Positions 52,580 to 63,962 are shown, counted from the stretch's first letter. The stretch is DNA of 64,000 nucleotides from Methylocaldum sp002005105 (GCF_051027545.1 NZ_CP194902.1:1054001-1118000), one strand, 5' to 3'. Notes: generated by a model from the sequence alone, not told the origin. A program made the numbers and translations.

Positions 52580-53115
52580 TGAGCGAGTTAACGACGTTGG
52601 CGAGGCCTTATGCCGTTGCGGTTTACAAGAGGGCCAAAGAAACGGGAACGGCTGATAAGTGGAGCGACGCGCTCGCTTTCGTCACTCTGCTCATGCAAGA
52701 CGAGCAGTTAGCTAAAGCCGCGGCCAATCCCAAGGCTAACCGCGAGCAGTTTTCGGAGGCTTTTCTCGGTCTCTGCAAAGATCACCTGGACACTGAGGCA
52801 CAAAATTTTGTCCGGCTGCTGATCCGGAATCGCCGGCTTGACCTGGTTAAATATATCGCCGAGCTATTTAACCAATATAAGGCCGAGGATGAAGGATACA
52901 TCGAGGTAGACGTCAGCACGGCTTTTCCGTTGAAAGACGCTGAACAAACGCGGTTGTCTTCCGTGCTGGAGCGTGTTCTGGAGAAAAAAGCACGTTTGCG
53001 CGTCGATGTCGATCCAACTTTGATCGGCGGCGTTTACATCAAGGCGGGTGACCGGGTGATAGACGCATCCATCCGCGGCCAGGTTGAAAGATTAGCAAAG
53101 AGACTCTGGACTTAG
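52579..53115 (+). CDS. atpH: F0F1 ATP synthase subunit delta
   Basis: 178 residues: ELTTLARPYAVAVYKRAKE at the N-terminus and the conserved C-terminal DPTLIGGVYIKAGDRVIDASIRGQVERL. It links the top of F1 to the b-subunit stalk. Position between atpF and atpA is standard. Confidence 0.96.
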   Translation: MSELTTLARPYAVAVYKRAKETGTADKWSDALAFVTLLMQDEQLAKAAANPKANREQFSEAFLGLCKDHLDTEAQNFVRLLIRNRRLDLVKYIAELFNQYKAEDEGYIEVDVSTAFPLKDAEQTRLSSVLERVLEKKARLRVDVDPTLIGGVYIKAGDRVIDASIRGQVERLAKRLWT

Positions 53116-53128
53116 AGCGAGAAGAATC

Positions 53129-54670
<1,542 letters not shown>

Positions 54671-54680
54671 GGATTGATCG

Positions 54681-55544
54681 ATGGCCGTCGGAAAAGAAAT
54701 CCGTCTGAAGATCACGAGTATCAAAAATACTCAGAAGATCACGCGGGCCATGGAAATGGTGGCAGCCAGCAAGATGCGCAGAACCCAGGAACGAATGCAG
54801 GCTACGCGGCCGTATTCCCGGAAGATCGCGCAGATCATCAAGCATCTGGCTCACGCGAACCCGGAATACAAACACCCATTCACGATCGAGAGACCGGTAA
54901 ACCGGGTCGGGGTCATTCTGATTTCGTCCGATCGGGGACTGTGCGGAGGGCTCAACGCCAATTTATTCAGATTGGCTCTGCGCAGAATGCGCGGATGGAA
55001 CGCGGAAGACAAGGCCGTCACCCTAAGCACGATTGGCCAAAAGGGTACCGCGTTCTTCAGTTCGATCGGTGCAAACGTGGTTTCTCAGGCGACCAAGCTC
55101 GGCGACCGTCCCCATCTGCAGGATATCATCGGCGTCATAAAGACCATGGTCGACGAATATTCCGAGGGCAAGATCGACGAGTTGTACGTTCTTTACAACG
55201 AGTTTCTCAATACGATGACTCAGAAGCCGCGGCTCGTCCAGCTGCTTCCCATCCGACCGGAGGACATCGGTGAAGAACAGAAAGGCCAGTGGGATTACAT
55301 TTACGAGCCTGACGCGAAGGAAGTGCTCGATCAGCTGTTGATCCGGTACGTGGAGTCGATCGTTTTCCAAGGTCTGGTGGAGAACAACGCCTGCGAGCAG
55401 GCGGCGCGAATGGTCGCAATGAAAAGCGCATCCGACAACGCCGGAAAACTCATCAAAGAGTTGCAGCTGATCTACAACAAAGCGAGGCAGGCGGCCATTA
55501 CCCAGGAGATCGCGGAAATCGTCGGCGGCGCGGCTGCGGTCTAA
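54681..55544 (+). CDS. atpG: F0F1 ATP synthase subunit gamma
   Basis: 287 residues: KEIRLKITSIKNTQKITRAMEMVAASKM at the N-terminal helix and the C-terminal helix ARMVAMKSASDNAGKLI ending ITQEIAEIVGGAAAV. It is the rotating central shaft of F1. Confidence 0.97.
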   Translation: MAVGKEIRLKITSIKNTQKITRAMEMVAASKMRRTQERMQATRPYSRKIAQIIKHLAHANPEYKHPFTIERPVNRVGVILISSDRGLCGGLNANLFRLALRRMRGWNAEDKAVTLSTIGQKGTAFFSSIGANVVSQATKLGDRPHLQDIIGVIKTMVDEYSEGKIDELYVLYNEFLNTMTQKPRLVQLLPIRPEDIGEEQKGQWDYIYEPDAKEVLDQLLIRYVESIVFQGLVENNACEQAARMVAMKSASDNAGKLIKELQLIYNKARQAAITQEIAEIVGGAAAV

Positions 55545-55589
55545 GCGAATCGTTACAGAATAAACGCAAGAGTTTTTACGAGGACAGTC

Positions 55590-56972
55590 ATGAGTTCGGG
55601 CAAAATCGTACAGATTATCGGCGCCGTGGTCGACGTGGAGTTCCCACGGGAGACCCTTCCCAAAGTTTACGACGCACTAAAGGTGGATGATAAAGACCTG
55701 GTGCTCGAAGTTCAGCAGCAGCTCGGTGACGGTATTGTCAGAACGATCGCCATGGGCAGCACCGACGGTTTGATGCGCGGGTTGAAGGTAACGAATACGG
55801 GAGCTCCGATTTCCGTACCCGTCGGTAAGGAAACCTTGGGTCGAATCATGAACGTCTTGGGCGATCCGATCGACGAGAAGGGCGCGATCGGCGAGAAGGA
55901 GCGCTGGGCTATTCATCGGAAAGCCCCGAGCTTCCAAGATCAAGCGGCGGCCAATGAGCTGCTGGAAACCGGCATCAAGGTTATCGACTTGGTCTGCCCC
56001 TTCGCCAAGGGCGGTAAAGTCGGCCTGTTCGGCGGCGCCGGGGTCGGCAAGACCGTAAACATGATGGAGCTGATCCGCAACATCGCGATCGAACACAGCG
56101 GCTATTCGGTGTTTGCAGGCGTCGGCGAACGGACGCGCGAGGGGAACGACTTTTATCACGAAATGAGCGAAAGCAACGTTCTCGATAAAGTGTCGCTGGT
56201 ATACGGCCAGATGAACGAGCCGCCGGGCAACCGTCTGCGCGTGGCGCTGACCGGCTTGACCATGGCAGAGTATTTCCGAGACGAAGGCCGCGACGTGCTG
56301 CTGTTCATCGACAACATTTACCGCTACACGCTGGCGGGTACCGAAGTATCCGCGTTGCTTGGCCGTATGCCTTCCGCGGTTGGATACCAGCCCAACCTGG
56401 CGGAAGAAATGGGTGTGCTCCAGGAACGGATTACTTCGACGAAGGTGGGGTCCATCACCTCGATTCAGGCCGTGTACGTCCCCGCCGACGACTTGACCGA
56501 CCCGTCTCCGGCAACCACCTTCGCCCACTTGGACGCGACCGTGGTTTTGTCCCGTCAGATCGCCGAGCTGGGTATCTACCCGGCGGTAGATCCTCTCGAT
56601 TCGACTAGTCGCCAATTGGATCCGCTCGTCGTCGGCCAGGAGCATTATCAGGTTGCCCGCAAAGTGCAGAGCACCCTGCAGCGCTACAAAGAGCTTCGCG
56701 ATATCATCGCGATCCTCGGCATGGACGAACTTTCGGAAGAAGACAAGCTGACCGTTTCCCGTGCGCGGAAAGTGCAGCGGTTCTTGTCGCAGCCGTTCTT
56801 CGTCGCCGAAGTATTCACCGGCTCGCCGGGCAAATACGTATCCCTGAAGGATACGATCTCAGGATTCAAAGGGATCGTCGAAGGGGAATACGACGATATT
56901 CCCGAGCAGGCGTTCTACATGGTCGGCAGCATCGACGAAGCCCTGGAGAAAGCCAACCGGGGCGCCGCATAA
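55590..56972 (+). CDS. atpD: F0F1 ATP synthase subunit beta
   Basis: 460 residues with Walker A GGAGVGKTVNMMELI, catalytic Glu in GVGERTREGNDFYHEM and Walker B VLLFIDNIYRYT. The usual family sequence there is DNIFR; Tyr replaces Phe here. The DELSEEDK motif is also present. It carries the catalytic nucleotide sites. Confidence 0.98.
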   Translation: MSSGKIVQIIGAVVDVEFPRETLPKVYDALKVDDKDLVLEVQQQLGDGIVRTIAMGSTDGLMRGLKVTNTGAPISVPVGKETLGRIMNVLGDPIDEKGAIGEKERWAIHRKAPSFQDQAAANELLETGIKVIDLVCPFAKGGKVGLFGGAGVGKTVNMMELIRNIAIEHSGYSVFAGVGERTREGNDFYHEMSESNVLDKVSLVYGQMNEPPGNRLRVALTGLTMAEYFRDEGRDVLLFIDNIYRYTLAGTEVSALLGRMPSAVGYQPNLAEEMGVLQERITSTKVGSITSIQAVYVPADDLTDPSPATTFAHLDATVVLSRQIAELGIYPAVDPLDSTSRQLDPLVVGQEHYQVARKVQSTLQRYKELRDIIAILGMDELSEEDKLTVSRARKVQRFLSQPFFVAEVFTGSPGKYVSLKDTISGFKGIVEGEYDDIPEQAFYMVGSIDEALEKANRGAA

Positions 56973-56991
56973 TTCAAAGAGAAAAAGCACT

Positions 56992-57414
56992 ATGGCTATG
57001 ACGATCCACGTTGATATCGTGAGTGCGGAGGCGGAGATTTATTCCGGGCTCGCGGAATTGGTGGTTGCTCCGGCCGAAATGGGCGAAGTGGGTATTGCCG
57101 CACGGCACGCACCATTCCTCACCCGGCTGAAGCCGGGCGAGGTGCGGGTAAAGGTTAACGATCAGGAAGTCCATCCGTTTTTCATTTCGGGCGGCATGCT
57201 CGAGGTTCAGCCCCATGTCGTGACCATACTCGCCGACACCGCCGTTCGCGCCAAAGACATCGACGAGGCGGCAGCGCTGGAAGCCAAGAGACGTGCGGAA
57301 GAGATGCTGTCGGACAAGTCCGGCAAGATCGATTACGCTCTGGCACAGGCACAGCTCGCCGAGGCTGTCATGCAGCTTCGAACCTTGGAGAAATATCGGA
57401 AAGGCCGCGCGTAA
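56992..57414 (+). CDS. atpC: F0F1 ATP synthase subunit epsilon
   Basis: 140 residues: TIHVDIVSAEAEIYSG start, GEVGIAARHAPFLTRLKPG and a C-terminal helical hairpin. It couples gamma rotation and can inhibit hydrolysis. An ATG two codons downstream is an alternative start. A strong terminator follows. Confidence 0.96.
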   Translation: MAMTIHVDIVSAEAEIYSGLAELVVAPAEMGEVGIAARHAPFLTRLKPGEVRVKVNDQEVHPFFISGGMLEVQPHVVTILADTAVRAKDIDEAAALEAKRRAEEMLSDKSGKIDYALAQAQLAEAVMQLRTLEKYRKGRA

Positions 57415-57431
57415 GTTCAGCCGTTTTCGAG

Positions 57432-57480
57432 ACCCAGCAAAATACCGGGCACGCCGCTCCTGTATTTTGCTGGGTTTTTT
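57432..57480 (+). terminator. Rho-independent terminator of the atp operon
   Basis: A perfect 14-bp stem, ACCCAGCAAAATAC (57432-57445) with GTATTTTGCTGGGT (57462-57475), a 16-base loop and a run of Ts. It ends the atp transcript and separates it from glmU, which must have its own promoter in the following 100 bp. Confidence 0.92.
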
Positions 57481-57579
57481 AGTTTTTCACGTTAATATAA
57501 ATACGAGTATCCGGTCGCTGTTTTCGATCGGGTCGAACCAGTCCTTATTTTCCGCTTCTTCAACAAGGAAAAACGGAAG

Positions 57580-58950
57580 ATGCCTTTGGAAATCGTCATC
57601 CTGGCCGCGGGCCAGGGAACGCGTATGCGTTCGTCCCTTCCCAAGATACTCCATAAAATCGGCGACCGTACGCTACTCGAGCATGTATATGCATTGGCCA
57701 CCCGGTTGTGCCCCGACAAGATCACTGTGATCTACGGACATGGTGGCGAGACAGTTCTCAAGAGCCTCGAGCACCTGAAGGTCATCTGGGTCGAGCAGAA
57801 GGAACAGCTCGGCACCGGCCATGCAGTCATGCAAGTTGCGGACGACATCGACGAAGCGCGCACGGTTCTGATTCTTTATGGCGATGTGCCCTTGCTCGGC
57901 GACGAGACGGTCGAAAAGCTGATTCCGCTGGCAGAGGCGGATCAGATGGGGCTGTTGACGGTCGATCTTGCCGACCCTTACGGCTATGGCCGCATCGTCC
58001 GGGATGGCAGCGGTCGAGTGGTCAGGATCGTGGAAGAAAAAGATGCCACGCCGGAGGAGCGTAAGATCAGCGAAGTCAATACGGGAATTTTGGCCATAAA
58101 AGGCAGACACCTCAAAACCTGGCTGAGCCGGTTGGAAAACAATAATGCCCAGCGGGAGTATTACCTTACCGATGTGATCGCCATGGCGGTTGCCGATGAC
58201 GTTCGGGTGGAAACGGTACAGCCGCACGATCCGGACGAAGTGCTGGGCGTGAACAACCGCGAACAGTTGGCTCACCTGGAACGGGTTTTCCAAAGACGAG
58301 TGGCGGAAGATTTGATGCGGAACGGTGTCACCTTGCGCGATCCGTCGCGTTTCGATGTGCGGGGAGAAATCGAATCCATCGGGCGCGACGTGGAAATCGA
58401 CATCAATGTCATTTTGGAGGGCCGGATCAAACTCGGCGATAACGTCCGCATCGGTGCCAATTGCGTGATCAAGGACAGCCAGATCGCCAACGACGTGGAA
58501 ATTCTTCCGAACTGCGTCATCGAAGATGCCGTGATCGGCCAGGGCTGCCGCATCGGCCCGTTTGCACGCATCCGTCCGGAAACGCGGATCGAAGATCACG
58601 TCCACATCGGCAACTTTGTGGAAGTCAAGAAGTCGGCGATAGCCAGTCGTTCCAAGGTCAATCACCTCAGCTATATCGGAGACACGATCATCGGCCGCGA
58701 CGTGAACGTCGGTGCCGGCACGATCACCTGCAACTATGACGGCGCCAATAAACATCAAACCGTCATAGAAGACGGCGCGTTCATCGGTTCGGATACCCAG
58801 TTGGTCGCGCCGGTCAGAGTCGGCAAGAATGCAACCATCGGTGCCGGAGCAACGGTTACCAAGGATGCGCCCGAAAATGCCCTGACCCTCAGCCGAGCGA
58901 ACCAAGTTACCATCGAGGGTTGGCAGCGACCCACCAAGAAAAGGAGTTGA
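57580..58950 (+). CDS. glmU: Bifunctional GlmU (GlcNAc-1-P uridyltransferase / GlcN-1-P acetyltransferase)
   Basis: 456 residues. The pyrophosphorylase domain begins VILAAGQGTRMRSSLPKILHKI and has ILYGDVPLL; from about residue 250 the protein is a left-handed beta helix with hexapeptide repeats and SYIGDTIIGRDVNVGAGTI. It makes UDP-N-acetylglucosamine for peptidoglycan and LPS. It is followed 3 bp later by glmS. Confidence 0.97.
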   Translation: MPLEIVILAAGQGTRMRSSLPKILHKIGDRTLLEHVYALATRLCPDKITVIYGHGGETVLKSLEHLKVIWVEQKEQLGTGHAVMQVADDIDEARTVLILYGDVPLLGDETVEKLIPLAEADQMGLLTVDLADPYGYGRIVRDGSGRVVRIVEEKDATPEERKISEVNTGILAIKGRHLKTWLSRLENNNAQREYYLTDVIAMAVADDVRVETVQPHDPDEVLGVNNREQLAHLERVFQRRVAEDLMRNGVTLRDPSRFDVRGEIESIGRDVEIDINVILEGRIKLGDNVRIGANCVIKDSQIANDVEILPNCVIEDAVIGQGCRIGPFARIRPETRIEDHVHIGNFVEVKKSAIASRSKVNHLSYIGDTIIGRDVNVGAGTITCNYDGANKHQTVIEDGAFIGSDTQLVAPVRVGKNATIGAGATVTKDAPENALTLSRANQVTIEGWQRPTKKRS

Positions 58951-58953
58951 GTC

Positions 58954-60786
58954 ATGTGTGGTATTGTTGGTGCCATCGCACACAGAGTCGTTACCCCCGT
59001 CCTGCTGGAAGGGCTTCGCCGTCTGGAATATCGCGGCTACGACTCGGCGGGGCTGGCGGTATTGGACGATTCCGCTCAGCTTCAGCGTGTACGCAGAAAA
59101 GGGAAGATCAGGGAGCTGGAAAAGGCTTTGGAAACTTCCTTAGTCGACGGCAAAGTCGGCATAGCTCATACCCGTTGGGCGACACATGGCGTTCCCTCCG
59201 AACGCAACGCCCATCCTCATATCTGCCGCGAGTCCGTGGCCGTGGTCCACAACGGCATCATCGAGAATCATGACGATCTTAGAAAGGAACTCCGGCAAAA
59301 GGGATACGATTTCGAATCGGAAACGGACACCGAAGTCATCGTCCATCAGATCCACGGATTTTTGGAGGAAGGTCTGAGTCTTTTCGAGGCCGTCAAGGAA
59401 ACCTGCAAGGTGCTCGAAGGGGCTTATGCCATCGGCGTGATCAGCATCAACGAACCGAAGCGGCTGATCGCCGCGCGCCACGGCAGTCCATTAGTGGTGG
59501 GGTTGGGCGAGAGCGAAAACTTCATCGCCTCCGATGTCTTCGCGCTAGTCGGTGAAACGCAGCGTTTTATTTTCCTCGACGACGGCGACATCGCCGATTT
59601 GTCCACGGAAGCGGTCGATATTTACGATAGACACGGAAATCCGGTACAGCGGCCCGTCCATGAAACGAAATTGGCGGCCGACGCCGTGGAGCGCGGCGAA
59701 TACCGCCACTACATGCAAAAGGAAATTCATGAGCAGCCGGTGGCAATCGAAAAAACCCTCGACGGGCGGATACGAGCCGGAAAAGTGCTCGATGCCGCTT
59801 TCGGGCCGTATGCCGAGAAAGCGTTCGACCACATCAAATCGGTTCAGATCGTCGCCTGCGGTACCAGCTATCATGCCGGCATGGTGGCGCGCTACTGGAT
59901 GGAATCGATCGCGGGACTTCCGTGCAGCGTGGAAGTGGCCAGCGAATTCCGTTACCGCAAGAATGTAGTTCCGCCCGGGACCCTGTTCGTCAGCATTTCG
60001 CAGTCCGGCGAAACCGCCGATACCTTGGCGGCGCTGAAGGAGGCCAAGAAGCTCGGCTATGCGCACACCCTCGCGATCTGCAACGTGCCGGAAAGCTCGA
60101 TCGTTCGGGAATCCGAATCGACCCTGATGACTCGAGCCGGTCCCGAAGTCGGCGTCGCCTCCACCAAGGCGTTCACCACCCAGCTGACCGCCCTGCTCCT
60201 TCTGGTCGTCGCCCTGGGCAAGCGCAACGGGCTCCCGCAGGAGCAGGAAGCGCGGATCGTCAAGGAGCTTGAAAGTCTGCCGGAGCAAATCGAGCGAGTT
60301 TTACTTCTGGAGGACGAAATTCAGCAATGGGCGGAACGTTTCGGCGACAAGCGTCACGCGCTCTATCTGGGACGTGGTGCCCATTATCCGGTCGCGATGG
60401 AGGGTGCGCTCAAACTGAAGGAAATCTCCTATATTCACGCCGAAGCGTATCCGTCTGGCGAGCTCAAGCACGGCCCTCTCGCGCTCATCGACGCCGAGAT
60501 GCCGGTAGTGGCGGTTGCTCCGAACAACGAACTTCTGGAAAAGCTCAAATCGAATCTTCAGGAGGTTCAGGCCCGGGGCGGCGAACTCTACGTCTTCGCC
60601 GACGTGCGCGTGCCCATGGAGAGCGCGCCGGGCGTCAATTTGTTACGCGTCGCGGAGACCGAAGAGATCGTTGCGCCTATCGTCTACACGGTGCCCTTGC
60701 AGATGCTCGCCTATCACGTCGCATTGATCAAAGGTACCGACGTCGATCAGCCGCGCAACTTGGCGAAATCCGTCACTGTCGAGTGA
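58954..60786 (+). CDS. glmS: Glutamine-fructose-6-phosphate aminotransferase
   Basis: 610 residues: MCGIVGA with catalytic Cys2, a glutaminase domain (GIAHTRWATHG, VHNGIIENH), two SIS domains (FVSISQSGETADTLAAL, HAEAYPSGELKHGPLALI) and the C-terminal DVDQPRNLAKSVTVE. It supplies glucosamine-6-phosphate to the amino-sugar pathway shared with GlmU. The AAGGAG binding site lies within the end of glmU. Confidence 0.98.
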   Translation: MCGIVGAIAHRVVTPVLLEGLRRLEYRGYDSAGLAVLDDSAQLQRVRRKGKIRELEKALETSLVDGKVGIAHTRWATHGVPSERNAHPHICRESVAVVHNGIIENHDDLRKELRQKGYDFESETDTEVIVHQIHGFLEEGLSLFEAVKETCKVLEGAYAIGVISINEPKRLIAARHGSPLVVGLGESENFIASDVFALVGETQRFIFLDDGDIADLSTEAVDIYDRHGNPVQRPVHETKLAADAVERGEYRHYMQKEIHEQPVAIEKTLDGRIRAGKVLDAAFGPYAEKAFDHIKSVQIVACGTSYHAGMVARYWMESIAGLPCSVEVASEFRYRKNVVPPGTLFVSISQSGETADTLAALKEAKKLGYAHTLAICNVPESSIVRESESTLMTRAGPEVGVASTKAFTTQLTALLLLVVALGKRNGLPQEQEARIVKELESLPEQIERVLLLEDEIQQWAERFGDKRHALYLGRGAHYPVAMEGALKLKEISYIHAEAYPSGELKHGPLALIDAEMPVVAVAPNNELLEKLKSNLQEVQARGGELYVFADVRVPMESAPGVNLLRVAETEEIVAPIVYTVPLQMLAYHVALIKGTDVDQPRNLAKSVTVE

Positions 60787-60829
60787 ACCGGATCGCGTGA
60801 CTATCAGTCCTCAGAACGGACGTTCCGAA

Positions 60830-61315
60830 CTACGGATGGTGGTCCGCAGGGCTGGCACGTAATCCACGCCAGCGGGTGGCGAGTAATTTGAAGATCAAGC
60901 CGGTGCCGAGCCCCCAGGCGCCATTGATCAGGAACGCCGTCGCGAGCAAAGGAGGGTGCCAGCCGCCTCCCAAGGGCCGGCCCTTGAGCGGAAATACCAC
61001 CAAGAGCGCCACCAGCGACGGCAGAATGGCGCCGAACAGGAACGCTGTCACCCAGTAGCCGGGAGGCGGCGGAAACCGGGGTTCTACCAGCGCAAACAAA
61101 AAACCCCAGACACCGCCCCAGAAGGCCAACGAGAACACGGCCGGGATGCCGAACGGCGAGGTTGGCGCCAATGAGAACGGTGCGAAAGGCGCCAGACCGA
61201 CGGCCCAAAGCAGCGCCAATGTGAGCTGGTGGAAAATCAGTGTGGCGAAAAAGCCCGCGACAAAACCGAACAATCCCCGTGTCGCAGTGTCTATGGGCGT
61301 ATCGTGATAAGCCAT
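60830..61315 (-). CDS. Hypothetical four-helix membrane protein
   Basis: 161 residues from the ATG at 61315, preceded by AGGAGGAAA. Four membrane helices are evident (FGFVAGFFATLIFHQLTLAL, FSLAFWGGVWGFLFALV, AFLFGAILPSLVALLVVF, AFLINGAWGLGTGLIFKLL). I do not recognise its family and cannot assign a role. It is convergent with glmS and alone. Confidence 0.7.
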   Translation of the reverse strand: MAYHDTPIDTATRGLFGFVAGFFATLIFHQLTLALLWAVGLAPFAPFSLAPTSPFGIPAVFSLAFWGGVWGFLFALVEPRFPPPPGYWVTAFLFGAILPSLVALLVVFPLKGRPLGGGWHPPLLATAFLINGAWGLGTGLIFKLLATRWRGLRASPADHHP

Positions 61316-61470
61316 AACAGGTTTCCTCCTGAATAATGATTCCCGTATCCCGCTTGAAACCGAGCGCGGCACCATTACGATGAGCTTCTCGCCAGCGGTT
61401 AGCCCCGTTTAAATTAAGACTTCATGCCGCTGGGCAGGTTTCAGATCGGCTTATTGCAGGGACCGGTCAT

Positions 61471-62571
61471 TCATAGCGAAAGACCGACCCTGCGGCGCGC
61501 ATCGAGGCAGTTTCCGCTGCCGCGGGTAAAGTCGCGGCAGGTTCTTGGACGGTCGTCGTAGATCACGCATGCGTAGCTCTCGGTGGAAGTGCCGCCTCCG
61601 GACAGCGCAGCACAGCGCGAGCCGTGTCGCCGCAGCTTGCTGCGGGCATCGTGAATGATGACGAGGGTCGGATGGCGCTTGATCACCGGCTCGCGCTTGG
61701 AGATCTCGACCGAATCATAAGCCTCGCGGCAACACGCGCCGCAGGTAAGGCAATCGAGCTCGTCGGCCGGTTCGAAACGCGAGCACGCCGGCGCATCGCT
61801 TGGCAGCCGGACGCCGGGCGCATGCCGGCAGCGCAATCCCCGGCGCTCGATGAACGCCCAGGCACAGCCGGTACAGCCGCGGCCGCTATGATACGCCGCG
61901 ATGGGCGCGTGCCCCGCCGGATGCCGGGCGGGTGGTTCGGCCGCCTTCGTCCACAGCGAAGGCATCGCGCTTTCGCCGCAGGCGTCTGGGCCAGCATTAG
62001 CGTTGTGCTTCACACGGGGAACTAAAGCCGCAATGGCCGCGCTGGCGGCGAGCGCCTCGTCGAGGTGCGGCGCCCAACGGTGCTGCGATGCCCGCCAAGC
62101 GGCAAGGCGTGCGGCGACACAGCTACGCTCGCGGCGCCCTCCCTCTTTCGGCGACGCCGTGAATGGATCGGCGGGCAGCGACTCCCAAAAGCTTACGCGG
62201 AAATCGGTGGTCGGCGCGAAGAAATCCCGCAGGCCCACGCTATCGGCCAGATAGGCTTGCAGCCGCAGACAAGCATGCTCGCGCCATGGATTTCGGCCGC
62301 CGCTGCCGACTAGCCCCCAGTCTACCTGTCTTTCGCCGGCTTCCCCTTCGACCAGGGCATGACATAGCTCGTGAAGAATCATCTGGGCGAGCGAATCGTC
62401 AGGGTCGAGGATGTCGTCGGTGCCGATGAAGATCGTGCCGCGCCCATCGGTCGAGGCGTAGGCGTGCGGGGTGCGTTCGATGCGAAAGCCCACGCGTTCG
62501 GCGCAGGCAATCCACACCAGCGCGAGCGGGTCGTCGTAACGATGGGTCGGGCAGCGGAGGAACTCGGTCAT
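61471..62571 (-). CDS. HExxH protein fused to YkgJ-type cysteine-cluster domain
   Basis: 366 residues from the ATG at 62571; a TTG 15 bp earlier is an alternative start. The N-terminal part (about 1-150) has MILHELCHALVEGE, a zinc-protease-like HExxH near residue 68, in a globular domain with RNPWREHACLRLQAYL. A proline/alanine-rich middle has a small GCTGCAWAF motif. The C-terminal part (from about 270) is YkgJ-like: CLTCGACCREAYD, SRCAAL, YACVIYDDRPRTCRDFTRGSGNC, likely binding zinc or iron. The combination is unusual, and its function is unknown. Whether the HExxH is a peptidase is unproven. Confidence 0.65.
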   Translation of the reverse strand: MTEFLRCPTHRYDDPLALVWIACAERVGFRIERTPHAYASTDGRGTIFIGTDDILDPDDSLAQMILHELCHALVEGEAGERQVDWGLVGSGGRNPWREHACLRLQAYLADSVGLRDFFAPTTDFRVSFWESLPADPFTASPKEGGRRERSCVAARLAAWRASQHRWAPHLDEALAASAAIAALVPRVKHNANAGPDACGESAMPSLWTKAAEPPARHPAGHAPIAAYHSGRGCTGCAWAFIERRGLRCRHAPGVRLPSDAPACSRFEPADELDCLTCGACCREAYDSVEISKREPVIKRHPTLVIIHDARSKLRRHGSRCAALSGGGTSTESYACVIYDDRPRTCRDFTRGSGNCLDARRRVGLSL

Positions 62572-62626
62572 GTCGGATGCCGGCAAATCGGGTCGCCGAT
62601 ATTACCAGGTGGAACCTTGTCCGTCT

Positions 62627-63037
62627 TCAAGGCGAGACCGGCGCATCCGCGAACACACCGTAAAGCCAGATCATCCCTAGAGCGGCCAGCGTCAACCAAA
62701 TCATGACGATAAAGGCTCCGGCCGCATAACTCACCGGTTTGTTGCCGGGCGTGAATGCGTCTGCAGCCGCGGATCGGCATTCGGCGAGTACCGCGGATGG
62801 AATCAATCGAATCACCAAGGCCAGTCCCAGCGGAATCAAGACTAGATCGTCGAGATATCCCAGCACGGGGATGAAATCCGGGATGAGATCGACCGGGCTG
62901 AACGCATAAGCCACGATCGCGGCCGCGAGAAGCTTTGCATACCAGGGCGTTCCTGGATGACGGGCGGCCAGATACAGCGCGAAAGCCTCCGCTTTGAGGC
63001 GACGGGCGCGTTGCTTAAGCTCGATCAAAAGTGGCAT
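62627..63037 (-). CDS. YkvA family (DUF1232) membrane protein
   Basis: 136 residues from the ATG at 63037. The signature YAFSPVDLIPDFIPVLGYLDDLVLIPLGLAL identifies DUF1232; one hydrophobic segment precedes it and a C-terminal membrane helix (AAGAFIVMIWLTLAALGMIWLYG) follows. The family's function is not established. A TTG 18 bp upstream is an alternative start; neither has a good ribosome binding site. Confidence 0.85.
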   Translation of the reverse strand: MPLLIELKQRARRLKAEAFALYLAARHPGTPWYAKLLAAAIVAYAFSPVDLIPDFIPVLGYLDDLVLIPLGLALVIRLIPSAVLAECRSAAADAFTPGNKPVSYAAGAFIVMIWLTLAALGMIWLYGVFADAPVSP

Positions 63038-63131
63038 TGGAAAAGAATTGTGCAAAGGCGGGTTGCCGTTCTTCCGTTCGCAGCGAGCATGCCGATTTAA
63101 AAGCCGCTACGCAAGCGATCCGACAACCGGT

Positions 63132-63962
63132 TCAGGGCGCGCGGCGATTGGCTTCATAAACAGGCATCAACTGCTGAGCCTTTACCCGCATGCTCTGTAG
63201 GCGTTGTTCGGGATTGGGGTGAGTGCTGAGCCAGTCCGGACCGCCGCTGCCTCCGACTTTGATCATTTTCTCCCAGAGGGAAATAGCGGCAAAAGGATCA
63301 TATCCCGCTTTGGCGGCGAGCTCGATGCCGACCGCGTCCGCCTCGCTCTCGGCCTTGCGGCTGTTGGGCAACTGCAAGCTGACGGTGGCGACGGTATCGG
63401 CGAGGCCGGCCACGCCGCCCAAGTTATAGCCAGCGATTGCCCCGGCCAGAACGCCTAGGCCCAAGCCAAGCTTTTGAACCTGAAGGCGCGACATTTTCTC
63501 GGCCTGGTGCGAGAGCAAGGCGTGAGCGATTTCGTGTCCCAGAACCTGAGCCAGTTCGTCGTCCGTGGGACGGATTTTCTGAAGCAGTCCCGTGTATACG
63601 GCGATCTTGCCACCGGCCATGCACCAGGCATTTACTTGATCGCTTTTCAGAACGTGCACCTCCCATTGCCAGTGGCGGGTCTCCGGACGCAGCGCTGCGG
63701 CTTGTGCAATTAACGGCTGTGCTATGGATCGAACCCGATTGACCGTGGCGGGATCTTCGTCTAGGACCTGCTGTTTTTCTGCATTCAGCAGCAATTGGTC
63801 GTAAGCCTGTGCGGAGTACCGGGCGGCCTTGTTGTCGCTGACCAACATGATCTGACTGCGGCCGGTGATGGGATTGGTCGCACAGCCGGCGATTCCGACA
63901 GAAAGCTGGATGGCAAGAAGAGTAGCCAGGAAGCGATTCACCAAGTGACTTTGCCTCGACAT
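63132..63962 (-). CDS. M48 family metalloprotease lipoprotein
   Basis: 276 residues. The signal sequence ends in the lipobox VGIAGC, so it is probably an outer-membrane lipoprotein. The zinc-binding HEIAHALLSH is near 143 and the third ligand in SEADAVGIEL near 206. It resembles LoiP/YcaL-type envelope proteases, which cleave misfolded outer-membrane proteins. NPITGRSQ after the lipobox is typical for the group. The remaining 38 bases to the window edge hold nothing I can assign. Confidence 0.93.
   Translation of the reverse strand: MSRQSHLVNRFLATLLAIQLSVGIAGCATNPITGRSQIMLVSDNKAARYSAQAYDQLLLNAEKQQVLDEDPATVNRVRSIAQPLIAQAAALRPETRHWQWEVHVLKSDQVNAWCMAGGKIAVYTGLLQKIRPTDDELAQVLGHEIAHALLSHQAEKMSRLQVQKLGLGLGVLAGAIAGYNLGGVAGLADTVATVSLQLPNSRKAESEADAVGIELAAKAGYDPFAAISLWEKMIKVGGSGGPDWLSTHPNPEQRLQSMRVKAQQLMPVYEANRRAP

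Noticed and set aside
57484..57493. A parS-like half site (TTTTTCACGT) after the atp terminator
   Set aside because: Only half of the parS palindrome is present, and no full copy was found near parAB.
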